Positions 17,231 to 25,698 of a stretch of 64,000 nt of DNA are shown here, one piece after another. This DNA comes from an uncultured Myxococcales bacterium (GTDB lineage: Bacteria; Myxococcota_A; UBA9042; DTJE01). Numbering within the stretch: the stretch's first letter is position 1; every line of letters starts with the position of its first letter. The position numbers and the translations under genes are program-made. The notes under the pieces are model-generated. The model was not told where the DNA came from and searched no databases. It saw nothing but the letters and a program-made list of their open reading frames with translations. The stretch lies in NCBI GenBank assembly GCA_903857665.1, contig CAIOFV010000105.1:124001-188000 (forward strand), in the 5' to 3' direction.

Positions 17231-19120
17231 TTATTCGATGGTTCCCGCCACCGCCCGGACCTCGCCCGGCAGGACCTCCACGCGAATCCTCCCCTCCAGC
17301 CGCGTCCCGTCGGGGATCACCAGCACGCCGTTTCCCCGCACCCGCAACTCCACGTCAGCCCCGGAGGCCACCGTCACGTCCCGGCCCACCCGGACCCGAC
17401 CCGCGCCGGCGGGATCCTCGACGATCCCGCGCGTGGACGGATCGTACCTCGGATCGCCGTACGGACGATCCACGACGACCACCAGCCGGGCCCCCGCCTC
17501 CACCGCCAGCCCCGGCGACAAGGGCGGTCCGTCACCAACCCCCGAACGCACGGCGAGCCCCAGGCGGGCCCCGGGGCCGATCCGCCACCCCTGCGCCCCG
17601 CCCCGGCCGGACACGGCGTCCCGGGAGCCGCCCGAGCACCTGGCCGTGGACGGCGGGTTCCCACCGGAAGCTCCCGGCGAGGCCGGAGTCGCCTCGGGCC
17701 GATCCAACGACCCCAGGCAGGCGTCCAGTTCGACCACCGCGTCGTCCGCGACGACCGCGCCCGCCGCGACGAGGCGGGCCGCGTCGGCCCGCGACAGGGC
17801 CAGCCGCGTGGTTTCCAGCGAGTCCTCGCCGTGCAGGCTCTTGGTGGGCAGGAAGAACGCGTCCCGGTCCACCAGCAGGACGCCGACGTCGGAGGGCGAA
17901 AGCAGCCCCGACAGGTGCTGGTTCAGCATCTCGTGGGAGGCCGTGGGAACGACCTCGCCGCCGACATCGACCTTCTTCCCGGTGTACAGCGTGCGCGGCA
18001 GGTCCGATCGCACGGCGTCCAGCGTGACGAGGTTCACGCTGATGTGGGCCAGCCAGAAGATCGGGGATCCGTCCTTGTGGACCGCCTCGGCGATTTCGGG
18101 CGGGCACACCGAGTACTCGATCACCTCGATGCGGCCGATGGACAGGTTCTTCGCGACCAGCCCGACCTTTTCGTAGGCGTGGGCCCGGGGCGTCACCGTC
18201 ATCGTGAAGCCGAACCCGCCTGCGACGTGGAAGCCCAGGCGCGAGGGTTCGAACGGCCGCGACGCCGCGTTATCGACGTTGTGCAGCAGCGTGTACCGGA
18301 CCCCGAGGGCCGCCAGGCGATTGAGGATCGACGTCCCGTCCGGTCCCGGGGCCAGCAGGGCCCGGTACACCCCGCCGTGCCCGTCCCCGGTGACCACCAG
18401 GCTGCCGTCGGGCCGCGCCACCAGGTCCCCGTCCGGGTCCAGCCGCGGATGCTCGGCCTGGGACATCGCCCACAACGCCTGGACCGGGAAGCCGCCGTGG
18501 TCCGCACTCGCGATCCAGTCCCCGATCGGGCCCGCGGTCTGGCCGGACGTCATCAGCACCACGGGCGGCAGCCGCCCCGACGCGATGCCGGTTTCCAGCG
18601 CCTCCGCGGTGAACCGGTCCAGGAACGAGCGGCCCAGCACCGGCGTCAGGGGAAACACCCCCTTCGGAGGCGTTCCGCCGTACCGCTCCGCCAGCGCCCG
18701 CACGACCGGGTCGTCCCCGGCTTCGGTGAAGAATCGCGTGGCCGCGCCACCGGCGAAGATCACGTCGGCCCACTCGCCGGCCTTCAGCGCCCGGAGGCCC
18801 TCGGCCGCCCAGTCGCCCCGCGAAGGGCCGTCCAGCCGCGTCGGCTCGATCGGCGCCAGCACCAGCGCCGCAGCCGCCGACGCGGGCGCCCGGACGGCCT
18901 CGCGGAGGCAGGTGACCCAGTCGTAGTCGGTTGCCCCGACGTCGGCCACGAACCGTTCGAAGGCGGCGGCGTCCGCATCGCGAAGGTACTTCGTGAGGGT
19001 GCCCTCGATCAGGCCGCCGTCCGCCAGCGCCTCGACCCGGGGCGCCAGGTCGGGCCGCCGATCCAGGGCACGGTCGAAGCCCGGGAAGCGCGTGCGCAGG
19101 TCGTCCAAACAGTCTGCCAT
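17231..19120 (-). CDS. UDPGP-family UTP:sugar-1-phosphate uridylyltransferase
   Basis: 629 residues. It probably makes UDP-hexose and pyrophosphate from UTP and a hexose 1-phosphate. The nucleotide-binding segment DVIFAGGAATRFF replaces the usual AGGxGTRLG of the eukaryote-type UDPGP family; PPKGVFPLTPVLGRSFLDRF, VVLMTSGQT and GDGHGGVYRALL are in family order. The last 130 residues are beta-rich and resemble a left-handed helix. It lies 99 bases after galactokinase. Together they could convert galactose through galactose 1-phosphate to UDP-galactose without GalT (Isselbacher-type route), so broad UDP-sugar pyrophosphorylase activity is likely, but glucose 1-phosphate or an amino sugar cannot be excluded. 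Confidence 0.75.
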   Translation of the reverse strand: MADCLDDLRTRFPGFDRALDRRPDLAPRVEALADGGLIEGTLTKYLRDADAAAFERFVADVGATDYDWVTCLREAVRAPASAAAALVLAPIEPTRLDGPSRGDWAAEGLRALKAGEWADVIFAGGAATRFFTEAGDDPVVRALAERYGGTPPKGVFPLTPVLGRSFLDRFTAEALETGIASGRLPPVVLMTSGQTAGPIGDWIASADHGGFPVQALWAMSQAEHPRLDPDGDLVARPDGSLVVTGDGHGGVYRALLAPGPDGTSILNRLAALGVRYTLLHNVDNAASRPFEPSRLGFHVAGGFGFTMTVTPRAHAYEKVGLVAKNLSIGRIEVIEYSVCPPEIAEAVHKDGSPIFWLAHISVNLVTLDAVRSDLPRTLYTGKKVDVGGEVVPTASHEMLNQHLSGLLSPSDVGVLLVDRDAFFLPTKSLHGEDSLETTRLALSRADAARLVAAGAVVADDAVVELDACLGSLDRPEATPASPGASGGNPPSTARCSGGSRDAVSGRGGAQGWRIGPGARLGLAVRSGVGDGPPLSPGLAVEAGARLVVVVDRPYGDPRYDPSTRGIVEDPAGAGRVRVGRDVTVASGADVELRVRGNGVLVIPDGTRLEGRIRVEVLPGEVRAVAGTIE

Positions 19121-19133
19121 CGATCAACCCTCC

Positions 19134-19213
19134 CTGGATGGCCCCGCGGCGACTCCGCCTGGGGCCAGAGATTGCTGCGCAATCCGCTTTGTTCACCTGG
19201 CGGCTCGGCCGCC
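19134..19213 (+). repeat. 80-bp hairpin repeat, copy B
   Basis: One of three copies of an ungapped repeat (others at 39830-39909 on the minus strand and 56071-56150). The core GATTGC-TGC-GCAATC at 19170-19184 is a perfect 6-bp stem with a 3-base loop. It fills the 99-base gap between the galK stop and the start of the uridylyltransferase gene, and ends close to the latter's ribosome-binding site. Confidence 0.7.
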
Positions 19214-19219
19214 TGGGCG

Positions 19220-20401
19220 CTAGGGCCGGAGCGACGTCACGGAAACGCCCGCCGACGGACGCACCACCCTAACGGTGGTCGGGTGCCCTGTCCGGTCCAG
19301 GTACGCGCGCGCCAGCACCTCGCAGAAGCGGTCGGCCTCCGCCGCCTCCACGACATTCACCGTGTTGCCGCCGAAGCCCGCCCCGGTCAGCCGGGCGCCC
19401 ACGCACCCCCGGATCCCGACGGCCGAAGCCACCAGGATGTCCAGTTCCGCGCACGACACCTCGTAGTCCCGCGCGAGGCTCTCGTGGGATCCCGCCAGCA
19501 GGCGGCCCAGCGCCGCTCCGTCCCCCCGGGACAGCGCCTCGCGGGCGGCCAGGCAGCGCTCGTCCTCGGTCACGACGTGCCGCAGGCGCCGGTACGACAC
19601 CTCGGGCATCCGGCCCTTCAAGCCGTCCAGCCGCTCCATCGTCAGGTCGCGGGCCATCGCAACCTCCGGGAACGCCGCCCGAACGATCGCCATTCCCTGC
19701 GCGCATTCCTTCTGCCGGTTCGCGTATTCCGGCCCCGCGACCGCATGCCGCACGCCCGAATCCGCCACCACCAGCACCCAGGCGTCGGGCATGGGCACCG
19801 TTTCGAAAGCCAGCGTCCGGCAGTCCAGCAGCAGCGCGTGCCCCGCCTTGCCGCACGCCGACGCCATCTGGTCCATCGCCCCGCATGGTACCTTGCAGAA
19901 GCCGTTTTCCGCCCGCCGCGCCAGCCTCGCCACTTCGGGCGCATCGATGTCCTCGGGAACGCTCCGCCCCGCCATCGCCGCGCCCAGCGCCACCAGCGCG
20001 ACCTCGATGGAGGCGGACGACGAAAGGCCACCGCCGAAGGGCACGCCGCCGTGCACCACGATATCGGCGCCCGGCACCGCGATCCCGGCCTCCCGCAGCG
20101 CCCAGAAGGGACCTAGCACGTAGGCGCGCCAGTCCGCGACCGGCGGCGGGACCAGGTCGGCGACGACCGCCTCGACCTCCTCGCTGAGGTTCAGCGAACG
20201 GATCCTCAGCACGCCGTCGGCCCGGGGCCGGCCCGCGACCCGCGTCCTCAGGTCGATGGCCGCCGGGAACACGAACCCCTCGTGGTAGTCCGTGTGCTCG
20301 CCGATCAGGTTCACCCGGCCGCCGGCGTCCGCCGCCCACGCGGCATCCCCCCCGAACGCGTCCGTGAATTCCCGCGCCGCCCGTTCCGCCCACGTCGCCA
20401 T
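19220..20401 (-). CDS. galK: galactokinase
   Basis: 393 residues of the GHMP kinase family; phosphorylates alpha-D-galactose at C1. The galactokinase signature GRVNLIGEHTDYHEGFVFP is near the N-terminus, the ATP loop is FGGGLSSSASIEVAL, and the C-terminal GHMP motif is RLTGAGFGGNTVNVV. Length is normal. ATG 20401 is preceded by AAGGAGAG at a spacing of 7. Upstream lies a 222-base gap with a long imperfect hairpin; downstream lies a sugar pyrophosphorylase. Its presence is the main evidence that galactose is the product of the upstream glycosidase/transporter genes. Confidence 0.95.
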   Translation of the reverse strand: MATWAERAAREFTDAFGGDAAWAADAGGRVNLIGEHTDYHEGFVFPAAIDLRTRVAGRPRADGVLRIRSLNLSEEVEAVVADLVPPPVADWRAYVLGPFWALREAGIAVPGADIVVHGGVPFGGGLSSSASIEVALVALGAAMAGRSVPEDIDAPEVARLARRAENGFCKVPCGAMDQMASACGKAGHALLLDCRTLAFETVPMPDAWVLVVADSGVRHAVAGPEYANRQKECAQGMAIVRAAFPEVAMARDLTMERLDGLKGRMPEVSYRRLRHVVTEDERCLAAREALSRGDGAALGRLLAGSHESLARDYEVSCAELDILVASAVGIRGCVGARLTGAGFGGNTVNVVEAAEADRFCEVLARAYLDRTGHPTTVRVVRPSAGVSVTSLRP

Positions 20402-20491
20402 GCTCGACTCTCCTTCAGCACCCCCGGGGGTCGCCAAAGTCTACCCCAGGATGGACGGAAGGTCCCCCTCGCGTGGACGTGTTCGTGAACG

Positions 20492-20601
20492 TGCACGTGG
20501 ACGTGGACGTGGACGTCGACGTGGACGGATCGGCCGGCCGGGGGCGCAGGGCGGGGGCGGGGGATCGTCCACGTTCACGTGCACGTCCACGTCCACGTCG
20601 A
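20492..20601. repeat. hexanucleotide-repeat hairpin between cupin gene and galK
   Basis: The left arm 20492-20527 consists of near-perfect GTGGAC units; the right arm 20566-20601 consists of GTCCAC units and is its inverted copy (31 of 36 positions pair), with a 38-base G-rich loop. The left-hand array continues back to about 20472. The surrounding 222-base gap holds no gene; frames through it give only Val-Asp or Ser-Thr low complexity. It may act as a partial terminator or mRNA processing or stability element separating the transport genes from galK. Confidence 0.65.
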
Positions 20602-20623
20602 TGGAGAACCACTGGAAGGCACG

Positions 20624-21025
20624 CTACTTCTGCCACTCCGCAGGCACCCGGTACTCGGTGTCGAACGAATCGCGCTCGACCACGAAGCAGGTGCCGGAAT
20701 GGGGACCGCCCGGACAGTAGGCGGTGTGGGGGGTTTCGACCAGCACGGGCTGGCCGGGCTGCAGCGGCAATTCGCGCACGCCGCCTTGCCCGTCGGACAG
20801 CACCAGCGTGACCCCGCCCGACAGCAGCAGGAACAGCTCGGGGCAGTCGTGGCGTTCCAGTTCGCCGCAGTCGGCCCGCCGCGCCTCGGGCGGGCTGTAG
20901 ATCCCGACGCGCCAGTGCCCGGCGTCGCCGCACATCACCTGCCAGCGCTCGCCCGGGATCGGCGCCAGCGACGCGTCCACGGGCGCGTGGGGGAACGACG
21001 GGGGTCGCGTCTCGACAAAGCGCAT
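20624..21025 (-). CDS. cupin-fold protein
   Basis: 133 residues, a single cupin domain. Motif 1 is represented by ERHDCPELFLLLSGGVTLVL (the HxH of many cupins is reduced to one His) and motif 2 by GQPVLVETPHTAYCPGGP. It probably binds a small ligand or metal; sugar-related cupins include isomerases and lyases. It lies 4 bases after the small membrane protein gene and belongs to the sugar-uptake operon. The specific activity is unknown. Confidence 0.65.
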   Translation of the reverse strand: MRFVETRPPSFPHAPVDASLAPIPGERWQVMCGDAGHWRVGIYSPPEARRADCGELERHDCPELFLLLSGGVTLVLSDGQGGVRELPLQPGQPVLVETPHTAYCPGGPHSGTCFVVERDSFDTEYRVPAEWQK

Positions 21026-21029
21026 GCCG

Positions 21030-21248
21030 TCACCCCTTCCGGTGCGAAACGATCCCGATGGTCGTGAAGATCCCGCCGAAGACCACCATCAGGGAGCCCC
21101 ACCAAAGGCCCGGCCGCGTTTCGGCCAGCACCGTCGGGCGGCCCGGCACGAAACTGCCGATGATCACCAGCACGCCGTACACCGCCAGGATCACGCCCAC
21201 GAAGAACCAGATGGCCAGGGGCTCGCGGCCCTCGTCATTCTGCGACAT
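21030..21248 (-). CDS. small two-helix membrane protein, likely symporter partner
   Basis: 72 residues: a charged N-terminus, helix 1 (about 13-33, WFFVGVILAVYGVLVIIGSF), a short loop, helix 2 (about 48-66) and a basic C-terminus. No family is recognised with certainty. Position and topology resemble the small membrane subunits found beside sodium:solute symporters (for example DUF485- or DUF4212-type). It starts 36 bases after the symporter gene. Confidence 0.65.
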   Translation of the reverse strand: MSQNDEGREPLAIWFFVGVILAVYGVLVIIGSFVPGRPTVLAETRPGLWWGSLMVVFGGIFTTIGIVSHRKG

Positions 21249-21284
21249 GGAACACCTCCTTCCGTTTCTGCGCGCCCGGGCCCG

Positions 21285-22964
21285 TCACCAGAAGTACGCG
21301 TTCAACGCGATCACGACGATCAGCGCCACGGCCGCCCAGAATCCCGGACGCCCCAGCAGCCAGACCTTCCCCTCGTCGACCTTCGGCGTCATCCCCTTGA
21401 CCAGGCCCACCAGCTCGGCGTCGGTCTTCGGGGTCGTGAACAGGCTGATCAGGAAGGTCACCCCGAAGCACACCAGCCAGGCCCAGATGGCCTGCCACAG
21501 GTTCCGGGTCATGTCGGACGGCGCCGCGCTGAGCGTCAGCACGCTGGCCAGGTCCGGCCCGACCAGGTTGAACCGGAAGCCCATGAAGATCGCGAACGAC
21601 GCGATCATGCCGGCCAGCAGGCCCCAGAAGGCGCCCGCCGACGTGGTCCGCTTCCAGAACATGCCCAGCAGCATCGTCGCGAACAGCGGCGCGTTGATCC
21701 AACTGAAGATCGCCTGGATGTAATCCATGATCGTGTTGAACTGCATCGCCAGGTACGCCGTTCCGATCGACAGCAGCACGCCGACCACCGTGGTCACGCG
21801 GCCGACCCACACCAGATGCTCGTCGGTGGCCTTCTTGTTGATGACGGCCTTGTAGATGTCGTAGGTCCAGACCGTGTTGAACGCCGAAACGTTGCCCGCC
21901 TGGCCGGCCATGAAGCCCGCCAGCAGCGCGGTGATGCCCAGTCCCACCAGGCCCACGGGGTAGTAGCGCACGATCAGCAGCGGCAGTGCCGCGTCGTTCC
22001 ACAGCTTGCTGGGGTCCGACGGGTCCGGCGGCAGCTTGAACCCGCTGGCCGGGTCCATCACCAGCTTGTAGGCCACCATGCCGGCGACCACGACGATGAA
22101 GGGCAGGGCCATCTTGAAGAACGACGCGGTGATCGGCGTCAGCCGCGCGCTGCGGAGGTCCTTCGAGGAAAACGCCCGCTGCACCACCAGGAAGTCCGTG
22201 GTCCAGTACCCGAACGACATCACAAACCCGAGGCCCATCACGAGGCCCAGCCAGGTCACGCCCATCGCGTTGCTGCCCGCGTCGCCGGTCGTCGCCCACA
22301 GCGAGGTCATCGTGGACGGCAGGCCCTGCATCACGTTGCCGATGCCGCCGAACTCCATCACGCCCAGGATCGACAGCAGGAACAGGCCGGCCCAGATCAG
22401 GAAGAACTGCACGATTTCCGTGAAGATCGCGCTCATCAGGCCGCCCAGCGTGATGTAGCAGCCGATCGCCGCCGCCGACACCCACATGCTGACGTGCCAG
22501 TCCCAGCCCAGCAGCACCTTGAAGACCAGCGCCATCAGGTACAGGTTGATGCCCGACATCAGCAGCGTCATCACCGCGAAGCTGACGGCATTCAACAGCC
22601 GGGTCCGCTCGTCGAACCGCAGCTTGAGGTAGCCGGGCACCGAGTGGATCTTGCTGCTGTAATAGAAGGGCATCATGTACAGGCCCAGGAACAGCATCGC
22701 CGGCACCGCGCCCAGCCAGTAGAAGTGCGACACGAACATGCCGTACTTCATCGTGCCGCCGGTCCAGCCCAGGATTTCCAGCGCGCCCAGGTTGGCCGAC
22801 AGGAACGCCAGCCCCGCCACCCACGACGAGTTCTTGCGGCCGCCCATGAAGAAGTCGTCACCCGTCTTGGTGAACTTCCTCAGGTACAGGCCGATCCCGA
22901 TGATCGCGACGAAGTACAGGACGATGATCGCCCAGTCCAGCCCCGCAAGTTCGATGGTCGCCAT
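21285..22964 (-). CDS. sodium:solute symporter (SSS family)
   Basis: 559 residues with about 14 hydrophobic helices, the LeuT-fold SSS layout: an N-terminal helix (LDWAIIVLYFVAIIGIGLYL), the GGRKNSSWVAGLAFLSANLGALEILGW segment typical of sugar/sialate-type members, and the AFNTVWTYDIYK segment in the second half. It probably takes up a sugar or related solute with Na+ across the inner membrane. It lies between the glycosidase gene (60 bases upstream) and a small membrane partner. In this context galactose or a short galactoside is the most likely substrate (inference). Confidence 0.9.
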   Translation of the reverse strand: MATIELAGLDWAIIVLYFVAIIGIGLYLRKFTKTGDDFFMGGRKNSSWVAGLAFLSANLGALEILGWTGGTMKYGMFVSHFYWLGAVPAMLFLGLYMMPFYYSSKIHSVPGYLKLRFDERTRLLNAVSFAVMTLLMSGINLYLMALVFKVLLGWDWHVSMWVSAAAIGCYITLGGLMSAIFTEIVQFFLIWAGLFLLSILGVMEFGGIGNVMQGLPSTMTSLWATTGDAGSNAMGVTWLGLVMGLGFVMSFGYWTTDFLVVQRAFSSKDLRSARLTPITASFFKMALPFIVVVAGMVAYKLVMDPASGFKLPPDPSDPSKLWNDAALPLLIVRYYPVGLVGLGITALLAGFMAGQAGNVSAFNTVWTYDIYKAVINKKATDEHLVWVGRVTTVVGVLLSIGTAYLAMQFNTIMDYIQAIFSWINAPLFATMLLGMFWKRTTSAGAFWGLLAGMIASFAIFMGFRFNLVGPDLASVLTLSAAPSDMTRNLWQAIWAWLVCFGVTFLISLFTTPKTDAELVGLVKGMTPKVDEGKVWLLGRPGFWAAVALIVVIALNAYFW

Positions 22965-23024
22965 TCAACCCTCCGGTGCATCCCCGAGGACAGGTGAACC
23001 CGTTCGCCCCGACGGCGACGGGCC

Positions 23025-25664
23025 CTATTCGTGAGCGATGATCTGGTTGCCCTTGACGTAGTACTGCCACCCCATCGCGGGGCGCTGGTCGATCGGCGGC
23101 AGGATCCGGACGAAGTGCGTGGCGCCCGGGTCGTCGTTGCTGGGGTGGTGGTACAGCACGCGCGTGTCCGGGTCCCAGGTCGCGTAGCCGTCCGACAGCC
23201 ACACGTAGAACCCCTCGCTGTCCGGGTACTGGACGGCCGGGACGAAGATTTCGGTCGGCGCGTCGGTTTCCTTGGCCTCGTACACCACCTCGAACTCGCG
23301 ATCCGGCGGCACCTCGCCCTTGTCCGGGTCGAAGTAGTGGAAGGGGCTGTAGAAGTGCAGCGACACGGGCTTGCCCGCCAGGAAGCGCGGGTAGGGCCGC
23401 GACCACGCAGCCTCGCAACGGAACGACCCGTCTGCAAGCGCCTGGTCGGTGGTCTTCACCGACGACTCGGCCAGCCCGATCGTCGTGTCCATCTGGAGGT
23501 CCTTCCAGCCCTGCCAGATGCTGAAGTCCTCCTTGTTCCACCAGTCGCCGTAGCGCGGGTCGTTGTCCGGCGTGTAGCACCACAGCATGCGGTGCATGAA
23601 CATGCCTTCCAGCGCCTCGTAGTAGTTGTCCAGGATCTGCGACGACACGATGTAGTCCGCCTCGCTGGACTTCTGGATGCCGCCGAAGTTGTAGTAGGTC
23701 CCGAACTCGCCGTAGACGGCCGGGATGTTTTCCAGGTTCCACTTCACGATGTTCAGGTTGCCGTTCAGGCCCGACGTGTAGTCGCGGTACTTGACCTCCT
23801 CGGACGTGAAGTCGCGGGACGGCTGGTTGAACCCCAGGAACGGGTAGATGTCCGCGTAGAAGTGCGGCTCGTACACGGTGTCCGCCTGCTTGATCACCTT
23901 GCAGGTGGCGTCCGCGCAGTCGATCGCCTTGTTTTCCATCGCCGACCCGGGTTCCTCGCAGCGGCAGATGTGCGGCTTGGTCATGCCCTGGTCCCACATG
24001 CCGCCCAGGCCGCTGCCCAGCAGGCTGTTGATGCTCATGGCCGGCTCGAACCAGATCACCGCGTCGCGATCCTCTTCGAAGATCTCGCGGCCGACGATTT
24101 CGTAGAACGGCGACATGTAGTTCCGGTCGTAGCCGGAGTTCAGGCCCACCACGCTGAAGAGGTCCGTGTACTCGAAGCCCCAGTCGTGCTTCGTCTGCGT
24201 GACGGCGGCGTCGTAGGCCGTCTGGGCTGCCGCGTAGGCGATTTTCGCCTGAGCATAGGCGGCCGCCTGCTCCGCGGTGGCCCCCGTGCCGGGATCGATG
24301 GGCGCGACCGGCTTCGCCGGCAGCACGGGCAGCAGGCGCAGCGCGGTCAGCAGGTCGAAGATCTGGCCGCCGGTGTCCTTGCCCAGCAGGCCGATCAGCG
24401 TTTCCTGGGCCGACTGGTAGAAGCCCGTGGTGAAGATCGCCGCGGCGGCCGACATCGTGATGAAGTTGCCGTTCGGCTCATTGATGATGTCGTACCCGAG
24501 GATGTTGGTCGGGACCACGCCGCCGTTGTTGGCCTTCAGGGACTTCACGACCTCGCGCCACATCTTGGCGTAGTACGACTGCAGGTACGTCGAGATCGGC
24601 ACGCCGTCCACCAGGTGACCCTTGTAGGCGCCGCCGCGCTTGTAGGGGTCGGCGTCGCCGAAGTACCCGGACAGCAGGCAGGCGAAGTTGCGGGCCGTGT
24701 CGATGGAGGTCATCGACATGAGGCCCCAGTTGGTGAACGGCAGCAGATCCGAGGTGTCCGTCACGGGAATCGCCACCGGGGGCACCTTGGACAGCAGTTC
24801 GCTGACCCAGGCCGGCACGGGCGGGCCGCCGTCGGGACCGGCCGGCATCACCTTCTTCAGCAGGGTGATGATCGAATCGAAGTTCGCGTCGGAAATGCCC
24901 GAGGTCAGCCGCGGCGTCCCCCAGTCCGGCGAATCCAGGTTCTTTTCGAACAGGCACTTTTCCACCGCCCACCGGGGAGCGCCCTCGCCGCGCACCGAGT
25001 CGGTGAACGGCGGGACCAGCGACAGCACCATGTTCTCGATCGACCCGCGGGCCGGGTACACCAGCTTGCCGTCGTCGTCCGTGTACGAGGGCTTCTCGTT
25101 GTACTGGGCCACCAGGTGGCGGCTGTACGAGTCCTGGTGCATGTCCAGCAGGATGTACACGCCGTACAGCTCGGCGATCTTGACCTGCTTCGCCACCGAC
25201 GTCAGGTAGGCCTGGTCATAGATGCCGGGGCCCTCGTGCTCGATGCCCTCCCAGTTCAGCAGGAACCGGAACGAGTTGAAGCCCACGTTCCGCAGCTTCT
25301 TGATTTCCAGCGCCGCCTGGCACGTCGCCTCGGACGTCACGTCGTAGTTCCCGGCCGTGTCGAAGGTGCAGCCGGTGATGTCCCAGGGCTTGCCTACGTA
25401 AGACGGGACGCCCGTGTTGTTGACGTCCCGCAGGTTCATGGGCGTCTGCGCCGTGCCGTTGATCGCCTTGGGCATCTTGGTGCTGCCGGACAGGTTCACG
25501 CCGTTCAGGTACACGTACCGGCCCAGCCCGTCCTTCACGTGCGTCAGTTCCGTCTGGACGCGCGCGGAGGGCAGGGGATCCCGGGAAGGCACATTGCCGG
25601 TGCAGCCGAAACCGCCGACCACCAGGATCGAAAGGGCCAACGTACTCATCATCCGCTTGCGCAT
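23025..25664 (-). CDS. GH5-family glycosidase lipoprotein, endoglycoceramidase-like
   Basis: 879 residues. Lipobox VGGFGC places the lipidated Cys at residue 21, so the enzyme is membrane-anchored. The GH5 TIM barrel has FNSFRFLLNWEGIE, LLDMHQDSYSR, the acid/base Glu396 in IINEPNG and the nucleophile Glu653 in VYGEFGTYYNFGG. The order LLDMHQD...NEP...GEFG is that of the endoglycoceramidase-like GH5 group, which cuts the sugar-ceramide or sugar-lipid bond. An Ala/Gln/Tyr-rich helical insert lies near residues 455-490, and a beta-rich C-terminal domain follows. ATG 25664 has AGGAGGG just upstream; a longer open frame is less likely. The gene follows the porin by 34 bases. Family strongly supported, substrate inferred. 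Confidence 0.85.
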   Translation of the reverse strand: MRKRMMSTLALSILVVGGFGCTGNVPSRDPLPSARVQTELTHVKDGLGRYVYLNGVNLSGSTKMPKAINGTAQTPMNLRDVNNTGVPSYVGKPWDITGCTFDTAGNYDVTSEATCQAALEIKKLRNVGFNSFRFLLNWEGIEHEGPGIYDQAYLTSVAKQVKIAELYGVYILLDMHQDSYSRHLVAQYNEKPSYTDDDGKLVYPARGSIENMVLSLVPPFTDSVRGEGAPRWAVEKCLFEKNLDSPDWGTPRLTSGISDANFDSIITLLKKVMPAGPDGGPPVPAWVSELLSKVPPVAIPVTDTSDLLPFTNWGLMSMTSIDTARNFACLLSGYFGDADPYKRGGAYKGHLVDGVPISTYLQSYYAKMWREVVKSLKANNGGVVPTNILGYDIINEPNGNFITMSAAAAIFTTGFYQSAQETLIGLLGKDTGGQIFDLLTALRLLPVLPAKPVAPIDPGTGATAEQAAAYAQAKIAYAAAQTAYDAAVTQTKHDWGFEYTDLFSVVGLNSGYDRNYMSPFYEIVGREIFEEDRDAVIWFEPAMSINSLLGSGLGGMWDQGMTKPHICRCEEPGSAMENKAIDCADATCKVIKQADTVYEPHFYADIYPFLGFNQPSRDFTSEEVKYRDYTSGLNGNLNIVKWNLENIPAVYGEFGTYYNFGGIQKSSEADYIVSSQILDNYYEALEGMFMHRMLWCYTPDNDPRYGDWWNKEDFSIWQGWKDLQMDTTIGLAESSVKTTDQALADGSFRCEAAWSRPYPRFLAGKPVSLHFYSPFHYFDPDKGEVPPDREFEVVYEAKETDAPTEIFVPAVQYPDSEGFYVWLSDGYATWDPDTRVLYHHPSNDDPGATHFVRILPPIDQRPAMGWQYYVKGNQIIAHE

Positions 25665-25698
25665 GGGACCCTCCTGCTCCAAGTCCACGGGCCGCCGG

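Noticed and set aside
14378-20116. 1912-codon open frame on the plus strand
   Set aside because: Antisense to pgk, the sigma genes, the uridylyltransferase and galK, all of which have clear motifs on the minus strand.
20473-20811. Val-Asp-rich ORF over the hexamer repeats
   Set aside because: Low-complexity translation of the GTGGAC array, overlapping the cupin gene on the other strand.
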